Positions 53,117 through 63,245 of a stretch of DNA of 64,000 nucleotides are shown in pieces. This DNA comes from Prevotella sp. (GTDB taxonomy: Bacteria > Bacteroidota > Bacteroidia > Bacteroidales > Bacteroidaceae). The notes below the pieces were generated by a model. That model did no database searches and was not told the DNA's origin. It worked only from the letters and a program-made list of their open reading frames with translations. The position numbers and the translations under genes are program-made. Position 1 is the first letter of the stretch. The number at the start of each line of letters is the position of its first letter. The stretch lies in contig JAFSKJ010000110.1 in the NCBI GenBank assembly GCA_017449025.1, forward strand, positions 1 through 64,000, given 5' to 3'.

Positions 53117-56009
53117 GTTATTATTGACAATTGGTGCCTTGGTGCTCGGCATGAGTGTCCAGGCCAAGGAGTTTAAGTATGAAACGGTAGAGGGTGACTT
53201 GATGAAAACACGCATCTACACCCTCGACAACGGTCTGAAGGTATATCTCTCTGTGAATCCAGAGAAACCACGCATCCAGACCTATATCACCGTGCGCACT
53301 GGTTCGAAGAACGACCCCGCTGAGACCACTGGATTGGCACACTATCTGGAACACCTTATGTTCAAGGGCACCAAGCAGTTTGGTACTAACAACCCCGAAG
53401 CCGAGGCTCCGTTGCTCGCAGAGATTGAAAAGCGTTACGAGGCCTATCGTCTGCTGACCGACCCTGAGGCTCGCAAGCAGGCTTACCACGAAATAGACTC
53501 CGTGAGCCAGGAGGCGGCCAAGTACTTCATACCAAACGAGTATGACAAGCTGATGGCAGCTATCGGAGCCGAGGGCACTAACGCCTATACCTCTAACGAC
53601 GTCACCTGCTACACCGAGGACATTCCCTCGAACGAGATAGAAAACTGGGCGAAGATACAGTCTGACCGTTTCCAGAACATGGTGATACGCGGATTCCACA
53701 CCGAGCTTGAAGCTGTATACGAGGAGTACAACATAGGCCTGTCGAGCGACATACGCAAGCTCTATGCCACTGTCTGCAAAATGCTGTGGCCCAACCACCC
53801 TTACGGTCTGCAGACCACCATCGGTACGCAGGAACACCTGAAAAATCCTTCAATCACAAACATCAAGAACTACTTCAACAAGTGGTATGTGCCTAACAAC
53901 GTCGCCATCTGCATGGCCGGCGATTTCGACATGGACAAAACCATAACCATCATCGACCGCTACTTCGGAGGTTGGAAGCCTGGTGCCGACGTGCGCCAGC
54001 CAGTGTTCCCACCGCTGCCCCCACTTACCTCGCCCAAGGACACTACAGTCATCGGACAGGAGGCTGAGCAGATATGGATTGCATGGCGTGCCAAGCAGGC
54101 CAATGTCTTGCAGGCTGACACCCTCGAACTGATGGAGGATGTGCTGAGCAACGGACGGGCCGGACTATTCGACCTCGACCTGACACAGACAATGAAGGTG
54201 CAACGAGCCAATGGCGGTTGCGAGCTTATGCACGACCACGGCGGATTCCTGCTGATGGGAACACCTAAGGAGGGACAAACCCTCGACGAGGTGAAAGACC
54301 TGTTGCTTACCGAGATTGACAAGCTGAAGAAGGGCGACTTCCCCGACAACCTCCTGCCCAGCATCATCAACAACAAGAAGCGCAGCTACTACCAGCTGCT
54401 GGAAAGCAATCAAGGACGGGCCGACATGTTCGTAGATGCCTTCATCAACGAAGTGGACTGGAAGCAAGAGGTAGGAAAGATTGACCGCATCTCAAAGATC
54501 ACCAAGCAGGAGATAATCGACTTTGCCAACAAGTTCTTTACCAATGGATATGTGACCGTCTATAAGAAACAGGGCATAGACACCCTGCAAAAGAAAATAG
54601 ACAAACCCACCATCACGCCTATTCAAGCTAACCGCGACCAAAAGAGCGCCTTCGTACAGGCCATCCAGGATGCACAGGTGGAGCCTATCCAGCCCAAATT
54701 CGTGGACTACCAAAAGGACATGACGATGCTGAAGGCTAAGAAGAACCTGCCACTCTACTATGTAAAAAACAATGAGAACGGACTGTTCAACCTCATGTTC
54801 TACTACGACTTCGGACAGAGTGCCGACAATCGATACGACCTTGCTGCCGACTATATCAAATACATTGGCACAGACAAGCTCTCGGCTGCCGAGCTTCGAC
54901 AGAAATTCTACGAGCTGGCTTGCGACTGGAATGTCAACGTAGGTTCAGAGAACATCACCGTAAGCCTTTCAGGCCTCAGCGAGAACATGCCCAAGGCTCT
55001 CGCCCTGCTCGAAGACCTGTTGCTGAATGCCAAGGCCGACAAAGAGGCTTACGACAAGATGGTCAGCCTCACCATGAAGCGCAGGGACGATGCGAAGAAA
55101 AGCCAGGGTAGCTATTTCGGCTATCTGTATTATTATGGTACGGTGGGAGAGCGCAACCGCTATCGCGACGTGATGAGCGAACAGCAGATGAAGGACACCG
55201 ACCCCAAGGTGTTTACCGACCTGCTGAAGGGACTTGTCAACTACGACCACAAAGTGGTATATTATGGCCCGATGGGCGAAAAGGAGATTGCCACCGTCAT
55301 CAACAAGACGCATGCCTCTGCCAAGAAACTTGCTGCCGTTCCACAGAACCAGCCCTACCTCGAAGTACCTGCCACTGAGAACGAGGTTCTAATAGCTCCC
55401 TACGATGCCAAGAACATCTATATGCGCATGTACCATAACGAGGGTCGTTCATGGAACCCGGAAGAGGCTGCTGTGCAGGAGGTGTTCAACGAGTACTTCG
55501 GCGGAGGCATGAATGGCATAGTGTTCCAGGAGATGCGCGAGGCCCGCGGCCTGGCTTACAATGCCTACGCATACTACTTCCAGCCCTCGTACAAGGATCG
55601 CAAGGAGTCGGTCATGACACATATTATCACTCAGAACGACAAGATGACGGATTGTATTACCCACTTCAATGAGATTCTCAACGAGATGCCTGCCAGTGAG
55701 AATGCTTTCCAAGTAGCCAAGGAGGCAGTCACCAAGCGTCTGGCCAGTGCTCGTACAACGAAAATGGGCATCTTCAACAGTTTCCTCTCTTCTCAAAAAC
55801 TGGGACTCGACTGTAGTGAGAACGAACTCATCTACAAGAATCTGGACAAGGTTACACTTCAGGACATTGTGAACTTCGAGAAGGCCAACATGGCCAACAA
55901 AGCCTACCGCTATATCATCCTTGGCGATGAAAAGGAACTCGACATGAAGGCTTTAGAGAAGATAGGTCCCATCAAGCACCTGACCACAGAGGAAGTGTTC
56001 GGCTTCTAA
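53106..56009 (+). CDS. M16 family metallopeptidase (insulinase-like)
   Basis: Encodes 967 residues with a signal peptide (1-20, ending VQA). The N-terminal M16 domain has the inverted zinc motif HYLEHLMF (HxxEH) and an extra Glu about 75-90 residues later near ELEAVYEEYN. A linker leads to the second, inactive M16C half (about 560-960, ending YRYIILGDEKELD). Two-domain M16 proteases degrade peptides in the periplasm. The ATG at 53106 lies in the last codons of the DUF4954 gene. Confidence 0.92.
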   Translation: MKTKLLLTIGALVLGMSVQAKEFKYETVEGDLMKTRIYTLDNGLKVYLSVNPEKPRIQTYITVRTGSKNDPAETTGLAHYLEHLMFKGTKQFGTNNPEAEAPLLAEIEKRYEAYRLLTDPEARKQAYHEIDSVSQEAAKYFIPNEYDKLMAAIGAEGTNAYTSNDVTCYTEDIPSNEIENWAKIQSDRFQNMVIRGFHTELEAVYEEYNIGLSSDIRKLYATVCKMLWPNHPYGLQTTIGTQEHLKNPSITNIKNYFNKWYVPNNVAICMAGDFDMDKTITIIDRYFGGWKPGADVRQPVFPPLPPLTSPKDTTVIGQEAEQIWIAWRAKQANVLQADTLELMEDVLSNGRAGLFDLDLTQTMKVQRANGGCELMHDHGGFLLMGTPKEGQTLDEVKDLLLTEIDKLKKGDFPDNLLPSIINNKKRSYYQLLESNQGRADMFVDAFINEVDWKQEVGKIDRISKITKQEIIDFANKFFTNGYVTVYKKQGIDTLQKKIDKPTITPIQANRDQKSAFVQAIQDAQVEPIQPKFVDYQKDMTMLKAKKNLPLYYVKNNENGLFNLMFYYDFGQSADNRYDLAADYIKYIGTDKLSAAELRQKFYELACDWNVNVGSENITVSLSGLSENMPKALALLEDLLLNAKADKEAYDKMVSLTMKRRDDAKKSQGSYFGYLYYYGTVGERNRYRDVMSEQQMKDTDPKVFTDLLKGLVNYDHKVVYYGPMGEKEIATVINKTHASAKKLAAVPQNQPYLEVPATENEVLIAPYDAKNIYMRMYHNEGRSWNPEEAAVQEVFNEYFGGGMNGIVFQEMREARGLAYNAYAYYFQPSYKDRKESVMTHIITQNDKMTDCITHFNEILNEMPASENAFQVAKEAVTKRLASARTTKMGIFNSFLSSQKLGLDCSENELIYKNLDKVTLQDIVNFEKANMANKAYRYIILGDEKELDMKALEKIGPIKHLTTEEVFGF

Positions 56010-56067
56010 AAGCCCTCAGCCCCCTTTACTCCCCATCCACTTGGAGGGGACTGGGGAGGAGGCTTTT
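56008..56067. terminator. Bidirectional terminator between M16 and LD-carboxypeptidase genes
   Basis: A GC-rich hairpin, AAAAGCC on the left to GGCTTTT on the right, with inner CTCCCC/GGGGAG pairings. It sits just after the M16 stop and inside the last codons of the convergent LD-carboxypeptidase gene. Confidence 0.65.
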
Positions 56068-57060
56068 TAGCACAACGCCGTCGGCATTGACATCAAGCTC
56101 CACCCTCGCACCCGTAAGCAATGGGAAGTTGCGCAGGTGTGCGTGGCCAACGGGGAAGTTGTAACAGACAGGTATTCCGTAGTGACGGACATACTCATTG
56201 AGCATCTCGTAAACGTCGGCAAAGCCGTTTGCGGGATGCTCATATTTCGTGAACTGCCCAACAATGATGCCCCGTATATTCTTCTGCAGCCCCCTCATCT
56301 CCATATTGTGCAGCATACGGTCGACCTTCGTCATGCTCTCGCCCGTGTCTTCCATAAAAAGTATGATGTCGGGCAACGACAAGGGGTCGAAAGAAGAGCC
56401 GGCCAAGTCGTTGTACACCGACAGGTTGCCGCCCACCAGCGTCCCCTCTGCCTTTCCCTCAATGTTCAGGGGGTGACTTTCCACACAATACCGAGGCAGA
56501 TCGCCGGCAAGCATCCGACGCAGAACCTGGCTTACGGTGTCGTTGCCTTCGTAGGTGCTAATGGCATGGCACATGGAGCCGTGAATGCCTATGTTGCCGG
56601 CACAGGCCTCGGCACATAGCAGAGCTGTCACGTCGCTAAAGCCGATGATCATCTTCGGATAGCGGCGCAACGTGTCGAGCAAGGCACCCTCCTGCCAACT
56701 GTGCTCAGAGCTCAGCAGGTGGGCAGCACCGTCGCCACCCCGCGAACACATAATAGCCTTCACCGACGGCTCCCGCAGTGCCCACAAGAGGTCGGTGCGG
56801 CGCTCCTCGATGGTGCCAGCAAAGCCATGGTACTCTTTCAGCGCATTCTTGCCTATCACGCACAGGTATCCCCACGACTCAAGAGTGCGGATGCCTGCGG
56901 CAATGGTAGCAGAGTCGGTAGCACTCGACGGCGAGATTACGGCTATCGTATCGCCACTATGCAGGAACTGCGCCGAGGCCGTAGCAGCTCCACAGCACAG
57001 CACTGCCGCCATACACATCCTCACCAGCATCATCAATACCGAACGAATATCCCTTTTCAT
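56026..57060 (-). CDS. ldcA: LD-carboxypeptidase, S66 family
   Basis: Cleaves the terminal D-Ala from tetrapeptides in peptidoglycan recycling. It has 344 residues from ATG 57060, with a hydrophobic signal stretch (MAAVLCCGAATASA). The nucleophile Ser is in SRGGDGAAHLL; ISPSS, GFSDVTALL and EDTGESMTKVDRML are other marks. The promoter touches the ATG, so a start at 57033 or 57030 (internal Met-Met) is also possible. It is transcribed toward the M16 gene. Confidence 0.88.
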   Translation of the reverse strand: MKRDIRSVLMMLVRMCMAAVLCCGAATASAQFLHSGDTIAVISPSSATDSATIAAGIRTLESWGYLCVIGKNALKEYHGFAGTIEERRTDLLWALREPSVKAIMCSRGGDGAAHLLSSEHSWQEGALLDTLRRYPKMIIGFSDVTALLCAEACAGNIGIHGSMCHAISTYEGNDTVSQVLRRMLAGDLPRYCVESHPLNIEGKAEGTLVGGNLSVYNDLAGSSFDPLSLPDIILFMEDTGESMTKVDRMLHNMEMRGLQKNIRGIIVGQFTKYEHPANGFADVYEMLNEYVRHYGIPVCYNFPVGHAHLRNFPLLTGARVELDVNADGVVLKSLLPSPLQVDGE

Positions 57061-57065
57061 GCTTG

Positions 57066-57097
57066 CAAAGATAACCACTTTATATCAATGCGCCAAA
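57066..57097 (-). promoter_or_regulatory. Promoter of the LD-carboxypeptidase gene
   Basis: The minus strand has TTTG (57094-57097), 20 bases, TATCTTTG (57066-57073). The predicted start of transcription falls at or near the ATG at 57060. Confidence 0.7.
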
Positions 57098-57144
57098 GTT
57101 TTTTGGCGGAAAACAAGAATTAAGGAAAGAAAACGGGAAAAAGT

Positions 57145-57176
57145 TTTGGCCTTTTCCTATATTTTTTTTACTTTTG
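57145..57176 (+). promoter_or_regulatory. Promoter of fumarase gene
   Basis: TTTG 57145-57148, 20 bases, TACTTTTG 57169-57176; ATG at 57220. Confidence 0.75.
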
Positions 57177-57219
57177 CACCTTTGAAACCAAGAACCAACG
57201 AAGAAAACAGGAAAAGATT

Positions 57220-58875
57220 ATGGCAAACGTAGTAGATTTCAAGTACGCCCCCATGTTTCAGGTAGGCGAGGACAAGACCGAGTATAGGCTCCTCTCGAAA
57301 GAGGGGGTGACCACTGCCGAGTTTGAGGGAAAGGAAATAGTGAAAGTGAAGAGGTCGGCGCTGACGCTGCTGGCTCAGCAGGCCTTCCACGACGTGGAGT
57401 TCATGCTGCGCCGCGAGCACAACCTGCAGGTGGCCCAGATTCTTGGCGACCCGGATGCCTCTGACAACGACAAGTACGTGGCGCTGCAGTTCCTGCGCAA
57501 CGCGGAGGTGGCGGCACGCGGCGTGCTGCCTTTCTGCCAGGACACGGGCACGGCCATCATCCACGGTGAGAAGGGTCAGCAGGTGTGGACGGGGTTCGAC
57601 GATGAGGAGGCTCTCTCGCTTGGTGTCTACAACACGTTCACGCAGGACAACCTGCGATACTCGCAGAACGCGCCGCTGAACATGTACGACGAGGTGAACA
57701 CGCGATGCAACCTGCCTGCACAGATTGACATTGAGGCCACGGAGGGCGCAGAGTATAGGTTCGTGTTCGTGGCCAAGGGTGGCGGCTCTGCCAACAAGAC
57801 GTATTTCTACCCGATGACGAAGGCTACCATACAGAACGAGGGCACGCTGGTGCCTTTCTTAGTGGAGAAGATGAAGAGCTTGGGCACGGCTGCCTGCCCG
57901 CCTTACCACATTGCTTTCGTGATTGGAGGCACGTCGGCTGAGAAGAACTTGCTGACGGTGAAGCTGGCGTCGATAAAGTACTACGACTCGCTGCCTACGA
58001 CGGGCGACGAGACTGGCCGTGCCTTCCGCGACACAGACCTTGAGCGGAAACTGCTTGACGAGGCGCACAAAATAGGGTTAGGCGCTCAGTTCGGCGGCAA
58101 GTATTTGGCTCACGACATTAGGGTGATACGTCTGCCGCGCCACGGTGCCTCTTGCCCCATTGGCATGGGTGTGAGCTGTTCTGCCGACCGTAACATTAAG
58201 GGGAAGATAAATGCTCAGGGCATCTGGTTGGAAAAGATGGACTCTAACCCCGCTGAGCTGATTCCCGCCGAGTATGCGCAGGCTGGCGAGGGTGGGAACA
58301 CCATTACCATTGACTTAGACGAGGGCATTGACAGAGTGCGACAGGAGCTGTCGAAGTATCCCGTCTCTACCCGCGTCAACCTGAAGGGCACTATCATTGT
58401 GGCTCGCGACATTGCTCACGCCAAGCTAAAGGCGCGCATAGACGCTGGCGAGGAGATGCCAGAGTACTTCAAGAAGTACCCGGTGATGTATGCTGGTCCT
58501 GCCAAGACTCCGGAGGGCTACCCCTGCGGCTCAATGGGTCCGACCACGGCCAACCGCATGGATCCTTACGTGGACGAGTTCCAGTCGTTGGGCGCCTCGT
58601 TGGTGATGATTGCGAAGGGCAACCGCTCGCAGGTGGTGACGGATGCGTGCCGGAAGCACGGCGGCTTCTACTTGGGCAGCATTGGCGGTGTGGCGGCGGT
58701 GCTGAGCCAGTCGAGCATCAAGAGCATAGAGTGTGTGGAATATCCGGAGCTTGGCATGGAGGCCATCTGGAAAATAAACGTTGAGGACTTCCCGGCATTC
58801 ATCCTCGTGGACGACAAGGGCAACGACTTCTTCAAGACGCTGAAGCCCTGGTGCCCAAGGAAACAGCCCTCTTGA
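57220..58875 (+). CDS. fumA: Fumarate hydratase class I
   Basis: Interconverts fumarate and malate with an oxygen-sensitive 4Fe-4S cluster. It has 551 residues, the usual single-chain class I length. The N-terminal part has [14 protein letters not shown] with a cluster Cys; further Cys ligands lie near [13 protein letters not shown] and [14 protein letters not shown]. The C-terminal beta subunit has [15 protein letters not shown] and ends [10 protein letters not shown]. In anaerobic gut Bacteroidota it feeds the fumarate-succinate branch. M6 protease genes follow after 46 bases. Confidence 0.95.
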   Translation: MANVVDFKYAPMFQVGEDKTEYRLLSKEGVTTAEFEGKEIVKVKRSALTLLAQQAFHDVEFMLRREHNLQVAQILGDPDASDNDKYVALQFLRNAEVAARGVLPFCQDTGTAIIHGEKGQQVWTGFDDEEALSLGVYNTFTQDNLRYSQNAPLNMYDEVNTRCNLPAQIDIEATEGAEYRFVFVAKGGGSANKTYFYPMTKATIQNEGTLVPFLVEKMKSLGTAACPPYHIAFVIGGTSAEKNLLTVKLASIKYYDSLPTTGDETGRAFRDTDLERKLLDEAHKIGLGAQFGGKYLAHDIRVIRLPRHGASCPIGMGVSCSADRNIKGKINAQGIWLEKMDSNPAELIPAEYAQAGEGGNTITIDLDEGIDRVRQELSKYPVSTRVNLKGTIIVARDIAHAKLKARIDAGEEMPEYFKKYPVMYAGPAKTPEGYPCGSMGPTTANRMDPYVDEFQSLGASLVMIAKGNRSQVVTDACRKHGGFYLGSIGGVAAVLSQSSIKSIECVEYPELGMEAIWKINVEDFPAFILVDDKGNDFFKTLKPWCPRKQPS

Positions 58876-58921
58876 GTGAATATTCAACGACAACTTGGAC
58901 AACAGTTGCAAAAACTAAAGA

Positions 58922-60694
58922 ATGAAAAAGAGGTTTGTTACAATGCTTCTCATGGCAGCTCTCTCTCACAGTGCCTTTGCCGTGCGCGCCATGGGTGGGT
59001 GGTTCTGTTCGCGACAGTCTGACGGCACCACCATTGAGGTGACGCAGCGTGGCGACGAGTGGCTGAACTACTTCGTCACGCGCGACGGTGTGCCCTTGGT
59101 GCTTGACGACAAGGGCGACTTCTGCTATGCCGACGCTTTCGGCTTCGGCATGAAGTCGAGCGGCGTAGTGGCTCACGAGCAGGGCATGCGCAGCCTTGAT
59201 GAACAGCGCCACGTGCGCTCGCTGGCCGACGTCGAGGCCGTTGGGGAGAACGCTGCGGCAGCCCGCCTGCAGGCTGCCATGAGGCGCGCCACCCTGCAAC
59301 CCTCGAAGCGTGTGGGCAAGTTCAGCGGACTGGTGATTCTGGCATACTTCCAGGACATGGAGTTCAAGAGCCAGTCGACGGTGGTGGACGACTACAAGAC
59401 CATACTGAACAAGGGGGGCTTCACCAACCAATATGCCATAGGCAGCCTGCGCGACTACTTCCTGGCACAGAGCCACGGGTTGTTCGACTTGACGTTCGAC
59501 GTGGTTGGACCCATACAGGTGAGCGGCACGCATCTCTCTTACTCGGCAACTTCGAATGTGAGGTCGAAGCTTGTGCCTGAGGTGATAAAGGCTGTGCCCG
59601 ACACCGTCGACTTTACCAAGTACGACTGGGATGACGACGGCGAGGTGGACCAGGTGATGATTATCTATGCGGGATATGGCGGCAATCAGTACTATCAGGA
59701 CCACAAGGAGGAGACGGGAAAGGCCAACGGCTGTATATGGCCGCATGAGTGGACTGTGAACACGCTGCTCTCACGCAACGGGGTGACAATTGGCACTTAC
59801 GCTTGCAGCAACGAGCTGGAAATCTCGGACGACAGCTATTCGGGCATAGGGACCATTGCCCATGAGTTTGCGCACTGCTTGGGACTGCCCGACACTTACG
59901 ACACCAACTACAACAGCAGCGCCACATCGACAGGTGGGCTTATGGACACCTGGGACCTGATGGACGGCGGCAACTACCTGCGCCACGGATGGGTGCCGCC
60001 AAACTTCTCAGCCTTCGAGCGGGCGTACTGCGGATGGTTGGAGCCTGTGGTGCTACAGAACGACACCACGGTGGCCAACATGCCGTGGCTGAACGAGAAG
60101 AACAATATGGCCTACAAGATTGTAAACCAATGCTCAAGCAACAGCATTGACGAGTACTACATTCTGGAGAACCGCCAGAAGAAGGGCTGGGACTCTTACG
60201 TTCCCGACCACGGAATGCTTATCTGGCACATCGACTACAACAAGTCCGTGTGGCGCTCAAACGGTGTGAACGACAACATAGACCACTTGCGCTGCATGGC
60301 CATCTGTGCCGACAACGAACCGTTTAAGTTCTACACAGACAACAAGCAGATGAAGGGCATTACCTATCCGCATACCGACAGTGAGGGTGGGACTATCAAC
60401 GAGCTTACCGACTACAGCACGCCTGCCGCCACGGTGTTCAACACCAACACCGACGGCACAAAGCGCATGGGCAAGCCCATACGGCAGATTACGGAGACCA
60501 ACAGCCTAATAGGCTTCAAGTTCTTCTCAAGCAACGCCACGCCTGTCAAGGCAGTGAGCACCGCGGAAGGGGAGGCGACAATAGCTAACACCTACAGGCT
60601 GAACGGCCAGCGCATGGCCAACGGCAGCAGCCAAGGCCGACAGGTGGTGATAGCCCGCGACGCCAACGGCAATGCCCGCAAGATGGTTAAATAG
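58922..60694 (+). CDS. M6 family metalloprotease, copy 1
   Basis: Encodes 590 residues with a signal peptide (1-21). After an N-terminal prodomain (about 25-130), the M6-like domain begins GLVILAYFQDMEF. The zinc motif is IAHEFAHCLGLPD (HExxH with a third ligand nearby). Proteases of this type are secreted. The C-terminus (TYRLNGQRM then RQVVIARDANGNARKM) is a Bacteroidota surface or secretion tail. Its paralogue follows after only 3 bases. Confidence 0.9.
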   Translation: MKKRFVTMLLMAALSHSAFAVRAMGGWFCSRQSDGTTIEVTQRGDEWLNYFVTRDGVPLVLDDKGDFCYADAFGFGMKSSGVVAHEQGMRSLDEQRHVRSLADVEAVGENAAAARLQAAMRRATLQPSKRVGKFSGLVILAYFQDMEFKSQSTVVDDYKTILNKGGFTNQYAIGSLRDYFLAQSHGLFDLTFDVVGPIQVSGTHLSYSATSNVRSKLVPEVIKAVPDTVDFTKYDWDDDGEVDQVMIIYAGYGGNQYYQDHKEETGKANGCIWPHEWTVNTLLSRNGVTIGTYACSNELEISDDSYSGIGTIAHEFAHCLGLPDTYDTNYNSSATSTGGLMDTWDLMDGGNYLRHGWVPPNFSAFERAYCGWLEPVVLQNDTTVANMPWLNEKNNMAYKIVNQCSSNSIDEYYILENRQKKGWDSYVPDHGMLIWHIDYNKSVWRSNGVNDNIDHLRCMAICADNEPFKFYTDNKQMKGITYPHTDSEGGTINELTDYSTPAATVFNTNTDGTKRMGKPIRQITETNSLIGFKFFSSNATPVKAVSTAEGEATIANTYRLNGQRMANGSSQGRQVVIARDANGNARKMVK

Positions 60695-60697
60695 CAG

Positions 60698-62443
60698 ATG
60701 GCAAGGAAAGGGGAATGCGCCAACGCCTGGCTAAGGATGCTGATGGCCGCTGTGGGCTTAGTGCTTACAGTGGCTACCGTAAAGGCCGTGCCAGTGAAAG
60801 GCGGATGGACAACGGCTACCCTGGCCGACGGCAGCTCCATACTGGTGTTGCCCTGCGGCGACGAGCATTTCCATTTTTTCATTACTTCCGACGGGCGCCG
60901 CCTGACAATGGATGCCGACGGACGGCTGACCGATACCCCGACAGAGGCGGCCATGGCCCGCGGCAACGCCCGCCGCAACAGTGCCAACAAGGCGAGGCTC
61001 AGCCGCCGGCGCTCCCTTTCCGAAACACGGGCGCTACAGGGCGAGCGGAAGAAGGGACTTATCATATTGGTGGGCTTTGCCAACAAGAAATTCCAAAGCC
61101 CCAACACGGCGCAGAGCACTTGGAACGCCATTGCAAACGAAGTGGGCTACGACAACGGCAAGTCTGTAGGCTCGGTGCACGACTACTTCCTTAACCAGAG
61201 CTACGGACTGTTCGACATTGTCTTCGACGTGGTGGGGCCGATAAACATGCCTAACACCTACGCTTACTACGGCAAGAACGACAGATGGGGCGAAGACTCC
61301 AACGTGGGCGAGCTGGTGAGCGACGCATGCATTGCCGCAGACAACATGGTGGACTTCAGCGACTACGACTGGAACCACGACGGCGAGGCCGACATGGTCT
61401 ACATTCTCTATGCTGGCTACAGCGAGGCTTTCTACTCCAGCAGGCAGCCCGACCTGATATGGCCTCACGAGTGGGCACTGCAATTCTGGAACCTCGACAC
61501 GGGACCGCTAATCCTCGACGACACTCTCATTGACACTTACGCCTGCGGCAGTGAGCTGGGCTACGGCACTGAGCTGTCGGGACTGGGCACCTTCTGCCAT
61601 GAGTTTTCACACGCTCTGGGGCTGCCTGACCTCTACAACACAGACTCGGAAAGCAAATACGCCAACGATACCGTGATGGAATACTGGGACTTGCTCTCCT
61701 TGGGATGCTACAACAACGATGGCTGGTGCCCCGCTGGATACTCGGCCTACGAGCGCTACTTCTGCGGATGGCTGGCTCCTGTGGAGCTTAAGACGGACTG
61801 CAGCATTAGCGGCATGAAACCGCTGAACGAGGCTCCTGAGGCTTACTTGGTGAGAAACGAGGCTGAGGACGACACCGTGGACGAATACTACCTGATAGAG
61901 AACCGCAAGAAGACCGCATGGGACAAATACCTTCCGGGCAGCGGGGTGCTCATGACTCACGTAGACTTCGACTCAACAGCATGGATGGACAACAGCGTCA
62001 ACAACTTCCCAAGCCACTACCGCTTAGCATACATTCCTGCGGGGGACTCCCAGAGCGAGGCGTCGGCTGCTTTTCCAGTAACCGTAAGAGGCAGAAAGCG
62101 CAACTCGCTCACCAGCTCGTCACTGCCCGCCGCAAAGGTTTTCAACATAAACAAGCTGGGAAGCATGTTCATGGAAAAGCCCATCACCAACATAGCCGTG
62201 AACAGCGAGGGGCTGGCATCGTTCAACTTCCAGAACATCATTGGTGTGTCTCTCTCCATCGACGCCATGCCCTCCACGCCCCGCCATGGTGATGGCCCCT
62301 CGGAGAACAAGCACGCCATGTCCTACGACATCTTAGGCCGACCGGCCAACGGCTCTACACCTATTATTATATATAGAGGCGCAAATACGAACAACAACAA
62401 TAAACATATTAAACGCAAAAAGACTTATGAGAGTTATCATTGA
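60698..62443 (+). CDS. M6 family metalloprotease, copy 2
   Basis: Encodes 581 residues. The N-terminus is hydrophobic (about 12-30), then the same prodomain and M6 layout as copy 1: [25 protein letters not shown] zinc site and DLLSLGCYN. The end departs from the usual surface tail: after [13 protein letters not shown] it runs into an Asn- and Lys-rich stretch and stops 17 bases inside nagB. This hints that the normal stop was lost by a small frameshift near 62360-62400. Confidence 0.88.
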   Translation: MARKGECANAWLRMLMAAVGLVLTVATVKAVPVKGGWTTATLADGSSILVLPCGDEHFHFFITSDGRRLTMDADGRLTDTPTEAAMARGNARRNSANKARLSRRRSLSETRALQGERKKGLIILVGFANKKFQSPNTAQSTWNAIANEVGYDNGKSVGSVHDYFLNQSYGLFDIVFDVVGPINMPNTYAYYGKNDRWGEDSNVGELVSDACIAADNMVDFSDYDWNHDGEADMVYILYAGYSEAFYSSRQPDLIWPHEWALQFWNLDTGPLILDDTLIDTYACGSELGYGTELSGLGTFCHEFSHALGLPDLYNTDSESKYANDTVMEYWDLLSLGCYNNDGWCPAGYSAYERYFCGWLAPVELKTDCSISGMKPLNEAPEAYLVRNEAEDDTVDEYYLIENRKKTAWDKYLPGSGVLMTHVDFDSTAWMDNSVNNFPSHYRLAYIPAGDSQSEASAAFPVTVRGRKRNSLTSSSLPAAKVFNINKLGSMFMEKPITNIAVNSEGLASFNFQNIIGVSLSIDAMPSTPRHGDGPSENKHAMSYDILGRPANGSTPIIIYRGANTNNNNKHIKRKKTYESYH

Positions 62444-63221
62444 ACCTACCTACGCCCTGCTGTCGCAGTGGGCCGCCAACCATGTGATTAACCGCATCAA
62501 CGCCTTCCAGCCAACCGCTGAGCGCCCCTTCGTGCTCGGACTGCCCACCGGCTCTTCGCCCGTAGGCATGTATCAAGCCTTGGTCAAGGCCAACCAGGAA
62601 GGCCGTGTGTCGTTCAAGAACGTTGTAACGTTCAACATGGACGAATATGTGGGCCTGCCCGAAAACCATCCCGAGAGCTACCACTCGTTCATGGCCACCA
62701 ACCTTTTCAACCACATCGACTGCCCCAAGGAGAACATACACATACTCAACGGCAACGCCGCAGACCTTGAGGCAGAGTGCGCCGCCTACGAGGCTGAAAT
62801 CAAGAAGTTCGGCGGCATTGACCTGTTCATCGGCGGCATTGGCCCCGACGGCCACATTGCCTTCAACGAGCCAGGCTCGTCGCTAACCAGCCGCACCCGC
62901 CAGAAGACACTTACCACGGACACCATCATAGCCAACTGCCGCTTCTTCGACGGCGACGTCAACCAGGTGCCCAAGACTGCCCTTACTGTGGGCGTGGGAA
63001 CGGTGATGGATGCCCGCGAGGTGATGATCCTTGTCAACGGTCACGGCAAGTGCCGCGCACTGCAGGCAGCCATCGAGGGCAGCGTCAACCACATGTGGAC
63101 AATCTCGGCGCTACAGATGCACCAGCATGGCATCATTGTTGCCGACGAGGCAGCCTGCGACGAGCTAAAGGTGGCCACCTACAAGTACTTCAAGGACATT
63201 GAGCGCAACAACCTGCTGTAA
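62427..63221 (+). CDS. nagB: Glucosamine-6-phosphate deaminase
   Basis: Converts glucosamine-6-phosphate to fructose-6-phosphate and ammonia. It has 264 residues, like E. coli NagB. Motifs are [38 protein letters not shown] and [18 protein letters not shown] with the active-site Asp/His. Start ATG 62427 overlaps the M6 copy 2 stop by 17 bases; bases before it look like a leader. It links amino-sugar use to glycolysis. Confidence 0.97.
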   Translation: MRVIIEPTYALLSQWAANHVINRINAFQPTAERPFVLGLPTGSSPVGMYQALVKANQEGRVSFKNVVTFNMDEYVGLPENHPESYHSFMATNLFNHIDCPKENIHILNGNAADLEAECAAYEAEIKKFGGIDLFIGGIGPDGHIAFNEPGSSLTSRTRQKTLTTDTIIANCRFFDGDVNQVPKTALTVGVGTVMDAREVMILVNGHGKCRALQAAIEGSVNHMWTISALQMHQHGIIVADEAACDELKVATYKYFKDIERNNLL

Positions 63222-63245
63222 GCAATACAAAAGAATATAACAAAG

